Numbered from the stretch's first letter, positions 18,322 to 28,249 are shown. The stretch is 64,000 bases of DNA from Neorhodopirellula lusitana (GCF_900182915.1 NZ_FXUG01000010.1:62001-126000), one strand, 5' to 3'. A program made the numbers and translations. Notes: generated by a model from the letters alone, not told the origin.

Positions 18322-21090
18322 CTATTGATTCAAATCATAGATGACCAAGGCTTCGGCTGCGTGGTTCGCCGCCGGGTATCGCCTTCTTGCCGCCGGAATC
18401 GCCACTTCCGCCGCATTGTTGTCGGGCTTGTACTTGCGGTGCAGGGACCGGTGCAGCGCCGCCAGCTTCTCGTCACCGCTCCACGTGTACAGCTCGGCTA
18501 GGTTCGCGTGCGCCGTCACGTTTTCGGAATCAACCTCAAGCACACGCTGGAACTGGTTTGTTGCTTCTTGCCGGTAGTGTTCCAACTCGGACTTCTTACC
18601 GCGAACGTCCGCTCGCTGAGCCAGGTCAACCAGTGTCAAACCGAGTTGGTTTCGCACTTCATAGTCCAACGAAAAGTCAAGGCCGCGTTCCACCACCCGG
18701 GTCTCCAACACGCTGCGAAGCGAGTCAGCCGCCGCATCCAGATTCCCCTGTTGGCGGTTCACGATTCCGCTCAACCAACTGTGCGTCCACGTCGGGGGTG
18801 GTGGATCCATTTCAGCCGCACGTCGCAGTGACTCTGTCGCTCCGTCCAAGTCACCTTCGGCGAACTGAACGCGAGCCATGTTGAGCGGACCATCGAACCG
18901 CCCGAGTTCCCCCACACGCCTAAAAGCCTCCGCCGCCTGCCGCAACTCCGCCTTCCCTTTCAAGAACATGCCGATCCCGTAATCATTCCAACGCTGCCAT
19001 AGCGGAACCACCTCGTCGGCGTTGTCCGGCGAAATGGCCTTGGTTTGGTCACCGTATTGCAAGACTAGCTTGTCACTGCAAATCTCGATGATCGGCAAAT
19101 CATTCGGGTCTCCCGGATGGCCGAGCTCCAACTGGTCCCGTTGCGGATCGCGATCACGACGAATGTAGTCGAGATACTCAGTGTCAAACTTTCGGTACAA
19201 CAACTTGGCCGTGATTTCCACAGGCTCCGTCGACTCACTTGGCAAGGTCACCCGGTAATGAATCGTCTGCCCGGCTCCCGGCGGCATTTGATGGCTATAC
19301 AGTGGCGTGAAGATATCCTGTGCGTTTCGTCGATTGATCCGATTCCCCTCACGATCCAACATGAACGTGTTGACGAAGTGCGAATCGGGATTTACCGCCT
19401 CGCGTTCATCGCGATGACCGCTACGCCCGATGACTTTTCCATCCTGAGTTGCGGTCAACTCCACCCAAATCTGATTGGAATCCGTGGTGCCTTGGCTGAA
19501 GTGATGCCCCAGCCCCATTGTTCGCAACACCGTTTCGATCAGATAGGTCTTGCCCGCTACCACCTCAACGCGATCACCCAACGGTGCAATAAGTTCATCA
19601 CTAACGAGTTCACCGTCACGAAGACCGAACAGATCGACGCGTAAGGTTCCCTTCAGGTACTCGCGATGCTGCTGAATTCCCGCATCGTCGCCGTACCAAT
19701 ACGCTAGCGCTGTGTTGGCACTGGGGAACGTGTGATTGTGAACACCGAGCTCACCTAACTCATCCATCAACCTGGCACCGAAGTCATCACTTGCCATCGC
19801 CGGCATGTGGCAACCGTTGCAATTCGACTCCGCCTGCGGTGGGTAATAGAAACTCCTCGCCCCATGGCCCGATACGCCGGACAACAAATAGCTGTCATAG
19901 TGATTCTGGCCACGCAAGAATTCTTTGTAGTTCGTGACGCTGCCCGGCAAGGACACCTTGTGGCAAGTGCTACAGAATTCCGCTTCCTTATGAAACGGCT
20001 TCAGCATTTCGTGCTTATGAAATGCAGGCTTCGCCTTCACCATCAGCGAATTCAATTCCTGCAACAGCGGATTGTCGCTGTAGGTAAACGGGTAATGCAC
20101 CGGCTCATCAATCGTATAGTCAGCATTGCCGATGTTGCTGTCGACTGACTGAATCGCGTGACACACGGCGCAGGTGATTCCCGCCTGGGACGTTGGATTA
20201 TCGACATCGTCGTAGTCAGGGTCGTCGAACTCGCCGGAAAAGAATGGCACGGGATCGTGGCAACCGGCACACCAACGCGACGCCTGCATCGATCCCATTC
20301 GTTCCATCGACACCCGCCGCGTCTCCCGCACTGACGCGCGGTACGCCGGATTATTGAAACTGCTTAACCGGTGCGCACTGTGGATGGCGGAGTCGTAAAT
20401 GTCCTTGTGACAACGCAGGCAATACTCATCATTCATCAGCGTTTCGGCGGCAACGAATTTGCCCGACGTCGTGCGTGCCAAGGAGGGCTCGAAGTACTGA
20501 TCACCATCAACCGGCGATTTGTCCTGACTGACACGCGGGTTGGATCCTTGGAATGCAATCATCAGCCCCACGAATACGGCGATCGCCAAGCCCACTCGTC
20601 GTCCCACGTGCCACTTGATTCGTGAGCCCACCAAGCGGTGCAGCCAATACAGCCAAATCACCACCAACGGTGACAGCAGGTGCAACCAATAGACCACGTT
20701 GCGGCTCGTTGGATCGACGATCGCGAGCGAACCGATTCGCATCAACAACAAGCCCGTGACCAAGATGACAACTGACACGGTCAGTAGGGCGTAGCCAATC
20801 TTGATTGCACGTCGATTCCGTCGATGGCGGCTGCGCAGCATATGCAGCACCCCAAACCCCACCGTCGGAACGATCAACAGCAACCCCAACCCGAGATGCA
20901 GCAGGAACATCAATTGGTAGAAGTGCGTTTCGTACACGTTGCCACTGAAGTGCTGCAACCATGTGATCGACGTCAAATACAGCCCGTTGGCAAACAACGC
21001 CCCGAACAGCGTTAAGACAACGAACAGCACCCGCTGAAGTCGCGGAGTGACTGGACGAATTGCAGGCTTGGGTTTAACCGAATCTACCAT
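18322..21090 (-). CDS. membrane-anchored pentahaem cytochrome c with TPR tail
   Basis: A protein of about 922 residues, starting at the ATG at 21090 (a TTG at 21108 is also in frame). The first 180 residues hold about five membrane segments (FVVLTLFGALFANGLYLTS, LMFLLHLGLGLLLIVPTVG, others) with histidines between them that could ligate haem. Five CxxCH motifs follow: CLRCH (about 223), CAGCH (272), CAVCH (306), CSTCH (372), CNGCH (423), as in cytochrome c554/c3-like proteins. A beta domain and then TPR repeats (RVGELGRFDGPLNMARVQFA; VTAHANLAELYTWSGDEK) make up the C-terminus. The gene lies 38 bp after the giant FG-GAP gene and upstream of an ASPIC gene in one operon. It probably carries electrons between membrane and surface proteins. 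Confidence 0.87.
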   Translation of the reverse strand: MVDSVKPKPAIRPVTPRLQRVLFVVLTLFGALFANGLYLTSITWLQHFSGNVYETHFYQLMFLLHLGLGLLLIVPTVGFGVLHMLRSRHRRNRRAIKIGYALLTVSVVILVTGLLLMRIGSLAIVDPTSRNVVYWLHLLSPLVVIWLYWLHRLVGSRIKWHVGRRVGLAIAVFVGLMIAFQGSNPRVSQDKSPVDGDQYFEPSLARTTSGKFVAAETLMNDEYCLRCHKDIYDSAIHSAHRLSSFNNPAYRASVRETRRVSMERMGSMQASRWCAGCHDPVPFFSGEFDDPDYDDVDNPTSQAGITCAVCHAIQSVDSNIGNADYTIDEPVHYPFTYSDNPLLQELNSLMVKAKPAFHKHEMLKPFHKEAEFCSTCHKVSLPGSVTNYKEFLRGQNHYDSYLLSGVSGHGARSFYYPPQAESNCNGCHMPAMASDDFGARLMDELGELGVHNHTFPSANTALAYWYGDDAGIQQHREYLKGTLRVDLFGLRDGELVSDELIAPLGDRVEVVAGKTYLIETVLRTMGLGHHFSQGTTDSNQIWVELTATQDGKVIGRSGHRDEREAVNPDSHFVNTFMLDREGNRINRRNAQDIFTPLYSHQMPPGAGQTIHYRVTLPSESTEPVEITAKLLYRKFDTEYLDYIRRDRDPQRDQLELGHPGDPNDLPIIEICSDKLVLQYGDQTKAISPDNADEVVPLWQRWNDYGIGMFLKGKAELRQAAEAFRRVGELGRFDGPLNMARVQFAEGDLDGATESLRRAAEMDPPPPTWTHSWLSGIVNRQQGNLDAAADSLRSVLETRVVERGLDFSLDYEVRNQLGLTLVDLAQRADVRGKKSELEHYRQEATNQFQRVLEVDSENVTAHANLAELYTWSGDEKLAALHRSLHRKYKPDNNAAEVAIPAARRRYPAANHAAEALVIYDLNQ

Positions 21091-21128
21091 GGAACGCACG
21101 TGGCACAAAAAGTGAAAGCAGTAGACTG

Positions 21129-24100
21129 CTAGTGTGTAAAACGCATCGCCGGGGCATCGCCCTGTCGATACCAGAACGATCGAAAGGTCTGCGATCGACT
21201 TAAGTGTTTGCGGTTGAGTTCTTCAACCGACATGGCCCCTGATATTCCATCCGCCCCTGAAGCCTTGCGTTCCACTGAGTCTTCGCCCGACGCCTGAAAC
21301 TCGCTAATTCCAGGCGGATATTGCAACATGCTTCGGTACGGCAACGGACCTGTCTGTTGTCCAGTCAGCGTGTTCAGGTCAGCGTCTTTGTCCCAGCCCA
21401 CGTTGTGCAAGACAAAGTCCCGCACCCAACCCGGTGGCGGATCTTCGACCGGCGTCGCGAACTGCAGCTGAACCTCGTCTCCAGAGCTGATCACCACCAT
21501 TTGATCATCCCACTCTCGGACCAAGTCCAAGCAATCTCCTTCCCCCGTCAATCGTCCTCGCAAGGGCGGCCACCGCGACGACGTGGAAGCTTGATCGTAA
21601 TCATACGTGTCCGGACGCCGTGTGCCGTGATCGACTGCTTGCGAGAACCCATGGAAATCAACCCGTGCGGCCAGCAGTTCCACATCGTGAGAAACCGTTT
21701 CGGCGGCTTGATCCTGCACGACCACCTCGGCACTGTCCCAGTAAATCTGGGCGGAAGTTCGAATACGGAACCGCGGATCATCCCGGTTCAAAACATCGGT
21801 AACGTCCACCACAATCGTTTTGGTCTTACCACCGGGGAAGCCCATGTAAGGAATAGCGTTTCGCCAGCCCGAATCAGCGGTGGTATCCGGAACCCATACC
21901 GAGGGAAATTCAATCGGCGGCAAGATCGGGTTCTGGTCAATCTGAATATTCAGCGACGCATCAGTCGGCATGATCCAGCCGGTCAGCACCAAGAACACCG
22001 ACGGTGATTCGTCTGCATTCCCTTCCGACTTTGCCGAACCCATGAAATTACCGAAGTCCAAATCCACCCAATGCGGCGGACATAGCCCCTGTCGCAGTCG
22101 CCGGTCGAACCCCTGCACGAACGCCTGATCCTGCTGCTCAATCAACTTCGTGACGTCACGGCCCTTGGTGTCACGCGCCGACACCACCTTCCTACGCTCA
22201 TCACTCGCGAAGGCGAACAAGGTTTGCTCTGAAATACTTGCGGGTCCCACCTTTTCGTTCGTCCAAACTTCCACGTTGGCCGGGTGATCAACCGCGGTTA
22301 ACTGCACCTTGTCCAAGTACGCCACCTCCCAAAGTTCTTCCGTGATCCGGAATTCGTAGCGACCGTCCTTGGGCCGAATGTTGCGTCCGTCGATCTTTAA
22401 ATACTCCCACGGACGATCTTTTGCCACCACGTCCCACGCCACCTGCAACCCCAACGGCGCGGCCCACAAACAATCCGTTACGAACGCATACTTCTGACCG
22501 TCCCAAGCATACAAATACGGGCACGATCCCTTCAGCGTTTGTTCCTCTTCAACCACCGAATCGATCGTCGGGTTCGCAATCGTCTTCGTCAAACCATTCG
22601 GAAGGATCGCTCGCACACTGCTTGCGTTAGCAAAGTCATTGATTCCAAAGTGAGTCGCCGGGGTGGTCACGATCCGCGACCGGTAGTGCGGTCCGAACCG
22701 AACTTCCAAAACGCTACCAATCGCAAAGTGATTCACGCGGCCGCTGGCGTTGTCGTCAATCCCTTTGAATCGCAAATCCACGTAGTGACCACGCGGCGAC
22801 ACCTTGTTCTTCGCAACACTGACAATTCGTCCCGACAGGAACCCTAAATCGATGCCGCCGTCGGAATCAAAATCGACGCCGTTCCAACTCGAAACGCCGT
22901 CTGCCAAACCGCTGAACTCGTCCAGTTCCTGCCATGCGGTCCAGCCCCAAGGACCGATACGGGAAACGCTTCCCGCAACCAACAGCTCCATCCACGAATC
23001 GTTATCCCAATCCGCGACCACGCTGCTGGCGGTATTATCAGTTTGCTGAAACGACTCACTCGTCTGAACCCGGTCAACTACCCACGCACCGGCCTCCGCG
23101 GTCTGGGAAAAGACAATCGCCGCCGAGGTATCGCCCACAACAACCAGATCCCAGGAAACGTTTCCATCGACGTCTTCCACCGTGACCGAACTCGCCCCTG
23201 AGATCGCCGGAATGTCTTTCAAGATTCGACCGCGGAATTGCAGGTGCAGAAGATTCTCCAGAAGCCCCACACGACCACTCTTACCGTGCGTGGTCACCAC
23301 GTCCAGATCCAGATCACGATCCAAGTCCGCGATCGCTAACGACGTCACCGGATCGTCAGCGTCAACACCATCAACAATCGCCGGCAATTCAAAAAAGGTC
23401 CGGTTGCCACGGTTCACGAACATCCGCACACCGTCGTGCTCAGTCGCGCAGACCAAATCCAGATCCCCATCGGCTTCCAAGTCACCTGTCACAACCGCCG
23501 TCACGCCTCGCAAGTCGGCTAACCCCGTTTCGGTCTCCACCATCTGCATACGTTCGCCCGCGTCAGTTTTGGCTCCGCCATCTAAGCTAACGATCCGCAC
23601 TCCGTCATCGCCGTACGCGACCAAGTATTGAAAGGTGTCGTGACGTGATCCGGAAACTGGCTTGTCCGTCGTCGAGGCCGATCGATCCGTGCGAAGGCGG
23701 CCTGGTTCGCTGCTGTCGACGACATACAAATCAGCGACGATTACACCAGCCAGCGAGATGTCAAGCTTTAGATCACCCACGACCTTCCAGCCCTTGTCAC
23801 TGTTTTCAAACAGTCGCAACCCGCCGTCACGATCGCCCGCGACCAGGTCCGGATCCAAATCTAAATCGAAGTCAACCGCCTGCACAAAATCAAAACCCTC
23901 GCCGTCCTTCAGTTCAGCCCGCTCGAACTGCAACTGCCCCTGACTCTTGGCGATCGGCGTCTCCTGCACCGCCGCCGCTGACAAGGTTCGCAAGTAGTCA
24001 AAACTTAAGCGGTCCAGTGGGTGCGGCATTGCCCGGCGTCGATCCGTCTTCACGATCTCACTGCTGTTGAGAACGTTGAACGACAACATGTTGCGGCTCT

Positions 24101-25103
24101 CAGCAGTCGACCAATCCTTTGCCTCGACCGCGTTGACGATCTCATCGATCAGCCCATCAGGCGTCAAACCAATTTTCTCAGTCTGGGTTGCAAGCGACGG
24201 CTTGATCGCGGAGGTCAGTTTCCCCACGCGGCGAGTCACATCGGCCGCGGCTTGATTTCTTGCCTCGATATTCAAACGGGCCGCACGCATGGCGAAAAAC
24301 AAGTTGTCAGGATGCCGATCGGACAAGATCCCCACGGTCCTGGCCGCATTGGGTAAGACTTCTTTCGGAAGCCCATCAATCGGGTCCTCCATCAGTTCCA
24401 AAACCTGAATCAACGTCCCCCCCAAGATCATCGATTCCGGCTTCTCACCTAATTCACCCTCAATGGCTTCGGTCAGTCGTGCATAAACTTTGTTTCTCAT
24501 CGAACGCGTCATCGAACCCGGCAACAAAGAGGCTTCGTGCAAGTCCACCCGTGCACTGAGCCAAAGGGGAGTCACCTGGTCGGCCGAGTTGCTCGAGTAC
24601 GCCTGGATGGCCTCGCGCGCAGCTGAGATCGTGTTAGGCAGCTTCGATCTTGCGTCCTGCTTTTGGGCTGCATCCAAAGTTGCGTTGGTCGCCTTGGACG
24701 ACAACTCATCCAATCGCAGGACACGATTCAGAGCGAGATTCAATGCGACCGATGCGTTGTCCGGCGTTGCCTGATGAAGCCGAGTCCATGTCTCGTCCGC
24801 CTGAACCATTTCCAGGTTCTCTGTGTGCGCGAGTGCGGACCGGGTGAGATCGAGTTTCTCTTCGTTCGTCATCGACGAATTATCGGCATCGTTCGTCGTC
24901 GCGGTTCCCGGATCGTTAACCCCAGGTTGCAGCATCGAAAACACGCTGGCGCCAACAGCCGCCATCACAAGCGAGAAAATGACCAGGTGCACCTTCCTTA
25001 GTCCGCTCGCTGGCGAGCCCGAGGTGCCGCCCGCCGAAGAAGCCGGTACCGAGCCGGGGCCGTCGGATCGGTCACTCTTATGCGTCGGCCTATTTTTACT
25101 CAT
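21129..25103 (-). CDS. giant FG-GAP/ASPIC-like protein with N-terminal anchor
   Basis: A 1324-residue protein that starts at the ATG at 25103. It has a low-complexity Ser/Gly-rich cytoplasmic stretch, one membrane segment (residues 40-60, VHLVIFSLVMAAVGASVFSML), a helical TPR-like part (to about 360), then FG-GAP/VCBS blades (DFDLDLDPDLVAGDRDGG, DLEADGDLDLVCATEHDG, DLDRDLDLDVVTTHGKSG). An ASPIC-like stretch follows near residue 790, and then a region beginning CPYLYAWDGQKYAFVTDCLW. I remember that region as recurring at the C-terminus of long CRTAC1-type proteins in other phyla; it is of unknown function. It is the first gene of the operon with the pentahaem cytochrome and the second ASPIC protein. 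Confidence 0.82.
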   Translation of the reverse strand: MSKNRPTHKSDRSDGPGSVPASSAGGTSGSPASGLRKVHLVIFSLVMAAVGASVFSMLQPGVNDPGTATTNDADNSSMTNEEKLDLTRSALAHTENLEMVQADETWTRLHQATPDNASVALNLALNRVLRLDELSSKATNATLDAAQKQDARSKLPNTISAAREAIQAYSSNSADQVTPLWLSARVDLHEASLLPGSMTRSMRNKVYARLTEAIEGELGEKPESMILGGTLIQVLELMEDPIDGLPKEVLPNAARTVGILSDRHPDNLFFAMRAARLNIEARNQAAADVTRRVGKLTSAIKPSLATQTEKIGLTPDGLIDEIVNAVEAKDWSTAESRNMLSFNVLNSSEIVKTDRRRAMPHPLDRLSFDYLRTLSAAAVQETPIAKSQGQLQFERAELKDGEGFDFVQAVDFDLDLDPDLVAGDRDGGLRLFENSDKGWKVVGDLKLDISLAGVIVADLYVVDSSEPGRLRTDRSASTTDKPVSGSRHDTFQYLVAYGDDGVRIVSLDGGAKTDAGERMQMVETETGLADLRGVTAVVTGDLEADGDLDLVCATEHDGVRMFVNRGNRTFFELPAIVDGVDADDPVTSLAIADLDRDLDLDVVTTHGKSGRVGLLENLLHLQFRGRILKDIPAISGASSVTVEDVDGNVSWDLVVVGDTSAAIVFSQTAEAGAWVVDRVQTSESFQQTDNTASSVVADWDNDSWMELLVAGSVSRIGPWGWTAWQELDEFSGLADGVSSWNGVDFDSDGGIDLGFLSGRIVSVAKNKVSPRGHYVDLRFKGIDDNASGRVNHFAIGSVLEVRFGPHYRSRIVTTPATHFGINDFANASSVRAILPNGLTKTIANPTIDSVVEEEQTLKGSCPYLYAWDGQKYAFVTDCLWAAPLGLQVAWDVVAKDRPWEYLKIDGRNIRPKDGRYEFRITEELWEVAYLDKVQLTAVDHPANVEVWTNEKVGPASISEQTLFAFASDERRKVVSARDTKGRDVTKLIEQQDQAFVQGFDRRLRQGLCPPHWVDLDFGNFMGSAKSEGNADESPSVFLVLTGWIMPTDASLNIQIDQNPILPPIEFPSVWVPDTTADSGWRNAIPYMGFPGGKTKTIVVDVTDVLNRDDPRFRIRTSAQIYWDSAEVVVQDQAAETVSHDVELLAARVDFHGFSQAVDHGTRRPDTYDYDQASTSSRWPPLRGRLTGEGDCLDLVREWDDQMVVISSGDEVQLQFATPVEDPPPGWVRDFVLHNVGWDKDADLNTLTGQQTGPLPYRSMLQYPPGISEFQASGEDSVERKASGADGISGAMSVEELNRKHLSRSQTFRSFWYRQGDAPAMRFTH

Positions 25104-25464
25104 CAATATCCAAAATCGTTAGTCTAGGCGTTTGCCGCATCAGCCAAGGAAGGTCGTGTGAAAATCACATTGAATTGGTGTGCAACAACCTCCCGGGCTA
25201 ATGGCGCGAGCTACCTAGCATGTCACAAACGGGACGGCATTCACCGTTAACAATGACACTGAAATAGCGTCCTAAGAGGCGGCACTCCAACCGCTTTAGC
25301 CTACACGAGGACGCGAATCGTGGCGATATACGCTGAAACCTTCATTGGGCCTGAGTTACGCAATCCTGTCTAGTGGATCGCGAATACGATTCGTGTGGGC
25401 ATAGATGTAGACAAACCGATCCATTGATCAGACATCAGGCACTTGGAGGGCAACATCCTTTCCC

Positions 25465-25486
25465 ACACAATGTTAGTTGTGTTTTT
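25465..25486 (+). terminator. orphan terminator-like hairpin
   Basis: ACACAA / TTGTGT stem with a 6-nt loop followed by TTTT. No gene ends just before it on the plus strand, so it may be an attenuator or a remnant. Confidence 0.35.
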
Positions 25487-25491
25487 GAATG

Positions 25492-25665
25492 ATGAAACAC
25501 CTAGATAAGTCTCTCGACTATCGCCGCGTCGACGACTTGAGCTTTCCACTCGGTGAGAACGTTGCCCGGATGATCGCACTTGCTGGCTTCGAGCAAAGGC
25601 CAGATTTCGAGCGAAGCGAACAGGGCATGCCATGCGTTACCGGAACGAAACTGCTCGGCCTTTGA
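25492..25665 (+). CDS. possible small protein of 57 residues
   Basis: An ATG at 25492 opens a 57-codon frame beginning MKHLDKSLDYRRVDD and ending in GTKLLGL. The composition is protein-like (charged, with a central hydrophobic VARMIALAGF). There is no clear ribosome binding site and I recognise no family. It could be a degraded fragment. Confidence 0.25.
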   Translation: MKHLDKSLDYRRVDDLSFPLGENVARMIALAGFEQRPDFERSEQGMPCVTGTKLLGL

Positions 25666-25761
25666 AAATGAGGTCGAATTCAACGGGTACCACCCAATCT
25701 GATATCCTTTCGCCGACCCAAAACTCACACCGCTATTATTGACGAAACGATCATTTTCATT

Positions 25762-27030
25762 ATGCGCCAAATCAACATTGTTTTGCTGTTAGCTGTTTTC
25801 CTGCCTTCGCTCTCGCCATCCCACCTAACGGCCGAAGACTGGCGAGTCTGGCGCGGCCCCACACTGAACAACCACACACCTGATACAGCAATCGATTCGA
25901 TTCCGCTGACGTGGTCACCGACGGAAAACGTTCTCTGGAAGAGCCCGATTCCTGGGTTGGGGCACGCCTCACCGATCATCGTCGATCAACGCATCTGCGT
26001 ATTGACGCATGAACCCGACACCCAAACGATTTCTCTGCTGCAATACGGTTTAGACGATGGCCAACAATCCCAGCGAGTCGTGCTTCACGAAAATGTGATT
26101 CCACCAAAGTATCTGCACAAGAAGAACACGTGTGCGTCGGGAACTCCGTCGAGTGACGGCAGCGTCATCTATGTGGTTGCTCAGGTGAACGACACGATTC
26201 AGGCCAGTGCGGTCGCTCTAAACGGAGAGATCCTGTGGCAAAAAGCGGTCGCTCCCTATCAAGTCAGCAGCAAGTTTTGGTTCGGTTACGGCTCGTCGCT
26301 TTTGTTGCTCGATGACTCCATCGTGGTCGCGGTTGACACTGACAACGATGATCGAGGTTTGTACGCGTTGGCGAAAGACACTGGCGAGCAACGCTGGAAG
26401 GCGTCTCGTCCATCAGGGGCTAGCTATTCATCTCCTATCCTGGCCAACGTTGGCGGAAGATCGCAAATCGTGATCAGCGGTGGTGCTGAAGTCGTCTCCT
26501 ATGACCCGGCCAGTGGCAAACAGATTTGGACCGTTCCCGCCACGACGGACACGACGTGTGGCACCATGGTTTGGAATGATTCGATGGTGTTCGCCAGCGG
26601 TGGCTACCCCCGTTCGGGAACTTTTGGAATCGAGGTAAGCGGGGATCAAGCCGAGATCGTCTGGGAAAACAAAATCAAGTGCTACGAGCAATCCCTGTTG
26701 ATCGCCGGTGACTACCTGTACGGGATCGGGAATAACGGCGTGGGCTATTGCTGGCGTGCCTCCGATGGAACGGAGATGTGGAAGCAACGCATGAAGGGCC
26801 CTCACAGCGCCTCGCCGCTACTGATCGGTGACCGGATTTACGCGTCCAACGAACGAGGCGAGACCTGGGTTTACCGCGCTTCCCCCGATGGCTTCGAGCG
26901 TCTCGCAACCAATCGCCTGGGAGACATCTCATTTGCAACCCCCGTCTACGCCGACGGCAAGCTGATCCTGCGACACGGATCCCGAGAGTCCGACGAACGA
27001 AAAGAATACCTGTACGCCATTGGCAAGTAG
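25762..27030 (+). CDS. secreted PQQ-like (BamB-type) beta-propeller protein
   Basis: A 422-residue protein with a signal peptide (MRQINIVLLLAVFLPSLSPS, cleavage near residue 24) and the planctomycete hallmark DWRVWRGPTLNNHTPDT directly after it. The rest consists of PQQ/YWTD-like blades: GLGHASPIIVDQRICVL, AVALNGEILWQKAV, ALAKDTGEQRWKAS, SYDPASGKQIWTVP. The tryptophan-containing blade ends are those of quinoprotein-dehydrogenase-like repeats, but the calcium and PQQ ligands of true dehydrogenases are not evident, so a binding or scaffold role is more likely. It stands alone, with its promoter in the long intergenic region to the left. Confidence 0.85.
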   Translation: MRQINIVLLLAVFLPSLSPSHLTAEDWRVWRGPTLNNHTPDTAIDSIPLTWSPTENVLWKSPIPGLGHASPIIVDQRICVLTHEPDTQTISLLQYGLDDGQQSQRVVLHENVIPPKYLHKKNTCASGTPSSDGSVIYVVAQVNDTIQASAVALNGEILWQKAVAPYQVSSKFWFGYGSSLLLLDDSIVVAVDTDNDDRGLYALAKDTGEQRWKASRPSGASYSSPILANVGGRSQIVISGGAEVVSYDPASGKQIWTVPATTDTTCGTMVWNDSMVFASGGYPRSGTFGIEVSGDQAEIVWENKIKCYEQSLLIAGDYLYGIGNNGVGYCWRASDGTEMWKQRMKGPHSASPLLIGDRIYASNERGETWVYRASPDGFERLATNRLGDISFATPVYADGKLILRHGSRESDERKEYLYAIGK

Positions 27031-27409
27031 CCTCCCAGCGTAGAGCCCGCGTAATCGATGTGGCGAGACTTCAGAAAAACCAAGCACATCCTCGCCGCCA
27101 TGATCATCGCGCCGCTGCTTGATCACCCGGTGATTGAAGACCGCGGCATCGATTACTACTTAGCGAAGATGAACGGAGTTTGAGCACGAAGACGTTAGCG
27201 CGGTCGGCATGATGCCTTGGCGATTTCCCAAACACGTCGGTATTGTTTTCATTTTGATTGTCTTCGTTATCCATATCGCCATCGCTGACTTCTCCGTACT
27301 TGTCCCCGGCGAAAGCTGGACAACTGCTTTACCGACGGTTCGACATCATCACCGTTGTCGGGCGAGACGCCAACATCCACTTCCTTAGGAATGGACTTGG
27401 TCAACGAAT
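27031..27409. other. 379-bp stretch with small frames, possibly decayed coding sequence
   Basis: A 41-codon plus-strand frame (27058-27183, MWRDFRKTKHILAAMIIAPL...) and another beginning at 27209 with a membrane-like segment (MMPWRFPKHVGIVFILIVF) look like real protein sequence, but each ends early. They may be remnants of a small membrane protein gene. Confidence 0.35.
27058..27183 (+). pseudogene. possible remnant or very small ORF (41 codons)
   Basis: The ATG at 27058 opens a frame with a hydrophobic middle (ILAAMIIAPLL) and a tyrosine-rich end (GIDYYLAKMNGV). It begins 27 bp after the propeller gene stop on the same strand. No family is recognised; it is either a genuine mini-protein or a gene fragment. 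Confidence 0.25.
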
Positions 27410-28249
27410 CTACTTCTCGCTCGATCGTTGCGAAGGAACCGAGCCAGACTTGTTGGCCGAATTCGTCTTTGCCAACGTTTCCTTGCGATAGTCGCCGCGG
27501 CTGAAATAGCGTTCCAACCAAACGTAAGCGACGATAAAAAAGTATCGACTTCCCATCTCGGTGATCTTCAGTTTGGCCATCCCGGTACGCCGGTTACGCC
27601 AAGTGATGGGCATCGTCGTCCAGGTGTAGCCGCGAACGATCGCCTTCAGGGGTAGCTCTACGGTCAGATTGAAGTGCGGTGATAGGAACGGGCGGCAACC
27701 ATCGATCGTCGACCGTCGGTAAGCCTTGAAGGCATTGGTGGTGTCGTTGAGTTTGATACGAAAGAGAATCTTGATGAACCAGTTCGCCGCCCGGTTCAGC
27801 CGCAGCTTCAACCACGGGTAATCAATCACGCCGCCGCCCTTGACAAAACGGCTACCAAAAACGCAATCCCAGCCTTCGTTCAGCAAGGCCCAGTACCGAA
27901 CCACGTCGCGACAATCGTCCGACTCGTCGGCCATCATGATCACGACGGCATCCCCTTCACTCGCGTTGATCCCGTAGACAATCGCACGGCCAAAACCATG
28001 CAGCCCCTGGTTCTGGACCGGCTTCAACACATCCAATCGTTCCTGCAGTTTCATCAGGCACTCCCATGTCCCGTCCGTACTGCCATCGTCCACCACGATG
28101 ATCTCGTGCGGGACGCCCTGTAACCGAAGTTCCAGGTGCAGATGCTCTACCGTGGAAGCGATGCAGCCTTCTTCATCCCGAGCCGGAATGACGATGGACA
28201 ACAGTGAAAGCGGTTCACCGGAATTTCCGACAGGAGAATCTGAGATCAT
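27410..28249 (-). CDS. family 2 glycosyltransferase, dolichyl-phosphate-mannose-synthase-like
   Basis: A 279-residue protein starting at the ATG at 28249 (a TTG at 28291 is also in frame). The GT2/GT-A motifs are clear: SIVIPARDEEG at the N-terminus, EIIVVDDGSTDGTW near residue 47, VVIMMADESDD (the DxD-like metal site) near residue 98, and FGSRFVKGGG near 128. The C-terminal TWTTMPITWRNRRTGMAKLK is typical of polyprenyl-phosphate glycosyltransferases such as DPM1, which transfer a sugar from a nucleotide-sugar to a lipid carrier at the cytoplasmic face of the membrane. It has no membrane segments. It is followed on the left by possible gene remnants and preceded by a phosphatase-like gene on the same strand. 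Confidence 0.88.
   Translation of the reverse strand: MISDSPVGNSGEPLSLLSIVIPARDEEGCIASTVEHLHLELRLQGVPHEIIVVDDGSTDGTWECLMKLQERLDVLKPVQNQGLHGFGRAIVYGINASEGDAVVIMMADESDDCRDVVRYWALLNEGWDCVFGSRFVKGGGVIDYPWLKLRLNRAANWFIKILFRIKLNDTTNAFKAYRRSTIDGCRPFLSPHFNLTVELPLKAIVRGYTWTTMPITWRNRRTGMAKLKITEMGSRYFFIVAYVWLERYFSRGDYRKETLAKTNSANKSGSVPSQRSSEK

Larger units (their letters stand above)
25104..25761. other. 658-bp divergent region, no firm gene
   Basis: This lies between the leftward cytochrome operon and the rightward propeller gene and must hold both promoters. It contains an orphan hairpin with a T run (25465-25486) and a 57-codon open frame at 25492-25665. Minus-strand open frames here show no recognisable features. 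Confidence 0.6.

Noticed and set aside
25501-25770. Minus-strand frame of 89 codons upstream of the PQQ-like gene
   Set aside because: It starts inside the neighbouring gene's first codons, has no recognisable motif, and overlaps a better short plus-strand frame.
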